NCBI GenBank assembly: GCA_934589065.1
Contig: CAKTNN010000006.1
Location: 11,916-75,915, forward strand
Direction of reading: 5' to 3'
Origin: an uncultured Oscillospiraceae bacterium
GTDB taxonomy: Bacteria; Bacillota; Clostridia; Oscillospirales; Oscillospiraceae
DNA: 64,000 nt
Positions 61,768 through 64,000 of this stretch are shown piece after piece. Position numbers and translations under genes: made by a program. Under the pieces are notes generated by a model, which saw nothing but the letters and a program-made list of their open reading frames with translations, was not told where the DNA came from and ran no database searches. Position 1 is the first letter of the stretch. The number at the start of each line of letters is the position of its first letter.

Positions 61768-61901
61768 TTTTACAGTTCTCCTTTTGTTTTTTCCTCCACC
61801 CCGATCATCCCGCTGTGCCCGCCCTTTTTACGGGGTACGGGGGCATCCGGTCCCCGGGTGTGTGGTTTTTATAAGCTATGGGCGCAAACCCACGCCGGAA
61901 T

Positions 61902-61930
61902 ATTATACCCAAAAGGAGAAAATATTGCAA
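61902..61930 (-). promoter_or_regulatory. Promoter of the rpsB-tsf operon
   Basis: On the minus strand TTGCAA (61925-61930) and TATAAT (61902-61907) have exactly 17-base spacing. The leader of about 130 bases to rpsB is GC-rich and may be structured. Confidence 0.85.
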
Positions 61931-62001
61931 GAAGTTTTTTCGGAAAAGGGAAGAAAATTTCCGCTTTTTTGGATTCCGGTTTTGTGGAATGCATACAAGT
62001 T

Positions 62002-62283
62002 CTACAGCGGAAATTTTCCCTTGGGTCTGGGAACCCGGCAGTCGTGGGGCTTGATGTCCACAAGGACAATATCGGGCCCAACTTTTTTGACGCAGCTCCA
62101 GGGAATCACATAGTCGTCCTTCCGCCCGGCGACGCCCATAAATTTGCAGGGCCCCGGAACCACGATGGCGGCAATGATTCCCTCCGGCACTTCTGCAACA
62201 ATATCGGAAATAAAGCCCAGCCGTTCCCCGTTGCAGACGCAGATAACCTCTTTGCATTGCAGCTGGGTAAATTTTACACCCAT
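62002..62283 (-). CDS. YlmC/YmxH-family sporulation protein (PRC-barrel)
   Basis: The 93-residue product has the PRC-barrel pattern seen in YlmC/YmxH proteins (KEVICVCNGERLGFISDI; DDYVIPWSCVKKVGPDIVLVD). Homologues lie next to sigG in Firmicutes, as here. The precise function is not well defined. Confidence 0.88.
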   Translation of the reverse strand: MGVKFTQLQCKEVICVCNGERLGFISDIVAEVPEGIIAAIVVPGPCKFMGVAGRKDDYVIPWSCVKKVGPDIVLVDIKPHDCRVPRPKGKFPL

Positions 62284-62326
62284 AGACCATCCCCTCCGTG
62301 GGGAATGTATGCCGGTTTCGTGCAGG

Positions 62327-63112
62327 CTATGACGGCATTACACTGACGGATCGGCGCATGGCGCTGATTGCCCCCTTCTCCAGCCGGGATACCTGGGCCT
62401 GGGAGATGCCCAAACGGCTGGCAACCTCCATTTGGGTTTTGCCGCTGTAAAACCGCAGGGTCAGAATTTCCTTTTCCCGGGAGCTGAGGGCGCGGAAGGC
62501 ACTGGCAAGGGTGATGTGCTCCATCCAGTTGCCTTCCGTATTCCGGGTGTCCTGCACCTGATCCATCACCGTCAGCGGGTCGCCGCCGTCGGTATACACA
62601 CTGTCATACAGGCTGACGGGGGCACATACCGCGTCCAGAGCCTGGCTGACCTCCTGCCGGGGCAGCTCCAAGGCCTTGGCGATTTCCTCCAGAGACGGCT
62701 CCCGCCCCAGCTGGGCGGTAAGGCTTTCCTTACACTGGAGCACCCGATAGGCAACGTCCCGTATGCTCCGGGATACCCGGATGGCGCTGTTGTCCCGCAG
62801 ATACCGGCGCACCTCTCCGGCAATCATGGGAACGCCGTAGGTGGAGAACTTCACCTGCTTACTGGGGTCAAAATTCATGACGGCCTTCATAAGGCCGATG
62901 CAGCCCACCTGAAACAGGTCGTCCGGGCTTTCTCCCCGTTTGTCAAAACGCTGGATGACGGACAGCACCAGACGGAGATTCCCTTCGATCAGCCGGTCTC
63001 TGGCGGCAATGTCTCCGTTTCGGGTGCGGATCAGCAGCGAGTGGGTCTCCTCCGGGCTGAGCACCTGGAGCTGCGCGGTGCTGACGCCGCAGATATCTAC
63101 TTTTCCCTGCAT
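62327..63112 (-). CDS. sigG: Forespore sigma factor SigG
   Basis: Sigma-G directs late forespore gene expression. The 261-residue product has region 2 (LFQVGCIGLMKAVMNFDPSKQVKFSTYGVPMI), region 3 and region 4 with the helix-turn-helix (TQMEVASRLGISQAQVSRLEK). The start at MQGKVDIC follows GGAGG at good spacing; a longer open frame to 63361 lacks family similarity. The locus marks the organism as a spore former. Confidence 0.96.
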   Translation of the reverse strand: MQGKVDICGVSTAQLQVLSPEETHSLLIRTRNGDIAARDRLIEGNLRLVLSVIQRFDKRGESPDDLFQVGCIGLMKAVMNFDPSKQVKFSTYGVPMIAGEVRRYLRDNSAIRVSRSIRDVAYRVLQCKESLTAQLGREPSLEEIAKALELPRQEVSQALDAVCAPVSLYDSVYTDGGDPLTVMDQVQDTRNTEGNWMEHITLASAFRALSSREKEILTLRFYSGKTQMEVASRLGISQAQVSRLEKGAISAMRRSVSVMPS

Positions 63113-63413
63113 TTGATTTCCTCCTGGCAGAAAAGATGGCAGAGGCTGGGAGCGCTTAGGCCCAGTATTTCCCGGGAAAGGGAAAATGATACCCGAGAAA
63201 AATTGGAGGATGTTACAAAAATTTTTTCCGCCGGGCGAAAAATGGGGAAGCCGTTTCAAATAGACGGGAAGGAATCGAAACCTTTTGCCCTTCGTTTTCC
63301 AGGTTGCGCTTTTCCTGCCTGCCGGGGGACGTGTTCGCCATTGACGGATGACTGACCGCACCTTACGTTGTTTTTACACAGGCGCCGCCCAATGGGCCCG
63401 CCGGGAAAAAGAC

Positions 63414-63472
63414 TGTGGAAACAATTGAGTTTTCCACATTATCCACAGGTTTTTCCACAGAAGTTTTCCACA
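63414..63472. promoter_or_regulatory. Cluster of DnaA-box-like sites
   Basis: One perfect box TTATCCACA (63439-63447) is accompanied by three TTTTCCACA copies (63430-63438, 63451-63459 and 63464-63472) and a reverse-strand GTTTCCACA (63414-63422), all within 59 bases. Each differs from the consensus by one or two bases. Confidence 0.7.
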
Positions 63473-63666
63473 GCCCGGAAAGGGTGTGAAAAAACACGGG
63501 AGGATTACATAACATTTTCGGGACTTGGGAGCCTTTTTCCACTTTTTGGGTCAATGGTCATTTTGCCATAGTTAAAATTTTTGTGAAAAATGAAGGCCTT
63601 GACAAGCCTGCAAAAACGGGAGCGGAGGGAAAAACCTTTCTTGTTAAGATTTTTTTCAAAAAAGGG

Positions 63667-63695
63667 TTGATTTTACTTTTATTTTCCGCTATAAT
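63667..63695 (+). promoter_or_regulatory. rpsT promoter
   Basis: TTGATT (63667-63672) and TATAAT (63690-63695) have 17-base spacing, 40 bases upstream of the rpsT start. Confidence 0.8.
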
Positions 63696-63735
63696 ACTGG
63701 ACTGTATGAAATACTGGCGTGAGGAGGTGTAATCC

Positions 63736-63999
63736 ATGCCCAACATCAAGTCCTCTAAGAAGGATGTCATTTCTTCCAAGATTGCTTACGAGAAGAATAA
63801 GGCTGACAAGTCCGCTCTGAAGACCAACCTGAAGAAGTTCGAGGCTGCTGTGGAAGGCGGTGACAAGGCCGCTGCCCAGGAAGCCTACACTGTTGCTGTT
63901 CAGTCCGTGGACAAGGCTGTTGGCAAGGGTCTTCTGCACAAGAACAACGCTGCCCGGAAGAAGAGCAGCATGACCCTGAAGCTGAACAAGCTGGCCTGA
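63736..63999 (+). CDS. rpsT: 30S ribosomal protein S20
   Basis: The 87-residue basic protein has the S20 pattern (MPNIKSSKKDVISSKIAYEK; VDKAVGKGLLHKNNAARKKSSM). It follows GAGGAGGTG. The stop lies one base before the window end. It is monocistronic as far as can be seen. Confidence 0.97.
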   Translation: MPNIKSSKKDVISSKIAYEKNKADKSALKTNLKKFEAAVEGGDKAAAQEAYTVAVQSVDKAVGKGLLHKNNAARKKSSMTLKLNKLA

Positions 64000-64000
64000 G

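Larger units (their letters stand above)
63113..63735. other. Intergenic region between sigG and rpsT with DnaA-box cluster
   Basis: I see no gene in this 623-base divergent region. It holds five DnaA-box-like 9-mers (63414-63472) and the rpsT promoter. No clear sigma-F or sigma-G promoter for sigG was recognised. Confidence 0.7.

Noticed and set aside
59929..62346. Long open frame (about 805 codons, plus strand) running opposite tsf and rpsB
   Set aside because: It is antisense to two highly conserved genes, has no ribosome-binding site at its start and shows the biased composition typical of the complement of GC-rich coding sequence.
1..64000. tRNA, rRNA, CRISPR arrays, prophage or transposase genes
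   Set aside because: No cloverleaf with a T-loop, no regular repeat-spacer array and no integrase or transposase frame was recognised in reading both strands.

Overview
The window looks like chromosome from a GC-rich, spore-forming member of the Clostridia, most likely Oscillospiraceae-like. The reasons are sigG beside a YlmC/YmxH sporulation gene, a T-box and a THF riboswitch, strong Shine-Dalgarno sites, sigma-A promoters of TTGACA/TATAAT type with 16-18 bp spacers, ECF and TRAP transporters, and a bacterial microcompartment. I see no rRNA, tRNA, prophage, insertion sequence or CRISPR array. The family assignment is inference.

Layout. 1-4.4 kb (minus): a secreted PIG-L-type deacetylase, a zinc-ribbon protein, and an operon of a 46-residue membrane protein with ruvC, ruvA and ruvB. 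4.6-14.8 kb (plus): a compact ethanolamine-utilisation microcompartment operon in the order eutG, eutA, eutC, eutL, eutM, eutT, eutB, eutE, pduL, a TIGR02536-like gene, eutN, eutH. The two lyase subunits are separated and the usual eut regulators are absent. 14.8-17.1 kb: metG behind a methionine T-box. 17.1-21.3 kb (minus): marR and a heterodimeric ABC exporter. 21.4-27.3 kb (minus): GtrA-like protein, a lipoprotein and a carbohydrate ABC importer. 27.7-31.9 kb: an ascorbate-type PTS operon divergent from a GntR regulator, a SIS protein and an HPr without the regulatory serine. 32-34.3 kb (plus): an RNA methyltransferase, an amidohydrolase and a metallopeptidase. 34.3-35.7 kb (minus): folT under a THF riboswitch. 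35.8-38.3 kb (plus): a ParB/Noc protein and a membrane-anchored repeat protein. 38.5-47.6 kb: an esterase divergent from a peptide-type ABC importer, an MFS permease and a LacI regulator. 47.7-54.0 kb: an acyltransferase, a candidate non-coding RNA, a three-gene membrane/glycosyltransferase cluster, a cysteine-protease-like protein and a C_GCAxxG_C_C protein. 54.2-59.3 kb: a nucleobase permease and a TAXI-TRAP transporter. 59.7-64 kb: a zinc-finger protein, tsf, rpsB, ylmC, sigG, a cluster of DnaA-box-like sites and rpsT.

How the parts work together. The eut operon encodes ethanolamine uptake (EutH), cleavage to acetaldehyde and ammonia (EutB/EutC, with EutA reactivation and EutT cofactor synthesis), and conversion of acetaldehyde to acetyl-CoA (EutE), acetyl phosphate (PduL) or ethanol (EutG), inside a shell of EutL, EutM and EutN. 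Several other clusters pair a transporter with its likely regulator: MarR with the exporter, GntR with the PTS, LacI with the peptide-type importer.

The most unusual element is a structured intergenic repeat present twice (about 27.4 and 59.5 kb, roughly 97% identical in its first 96 bases). Each copy is flanked by duplicated or partly duplicated terminator sequence, and one hairpin carries a three-base loop that is reverse-complemented between the copies. Other points worth attention are an orphan promoter-to-terminator unit at 48.8-49.05 kb, a DnaA-box cluster at 63.4 kb, a possible ATA start for eutA, and a FolT with an extra C-terminal domain.
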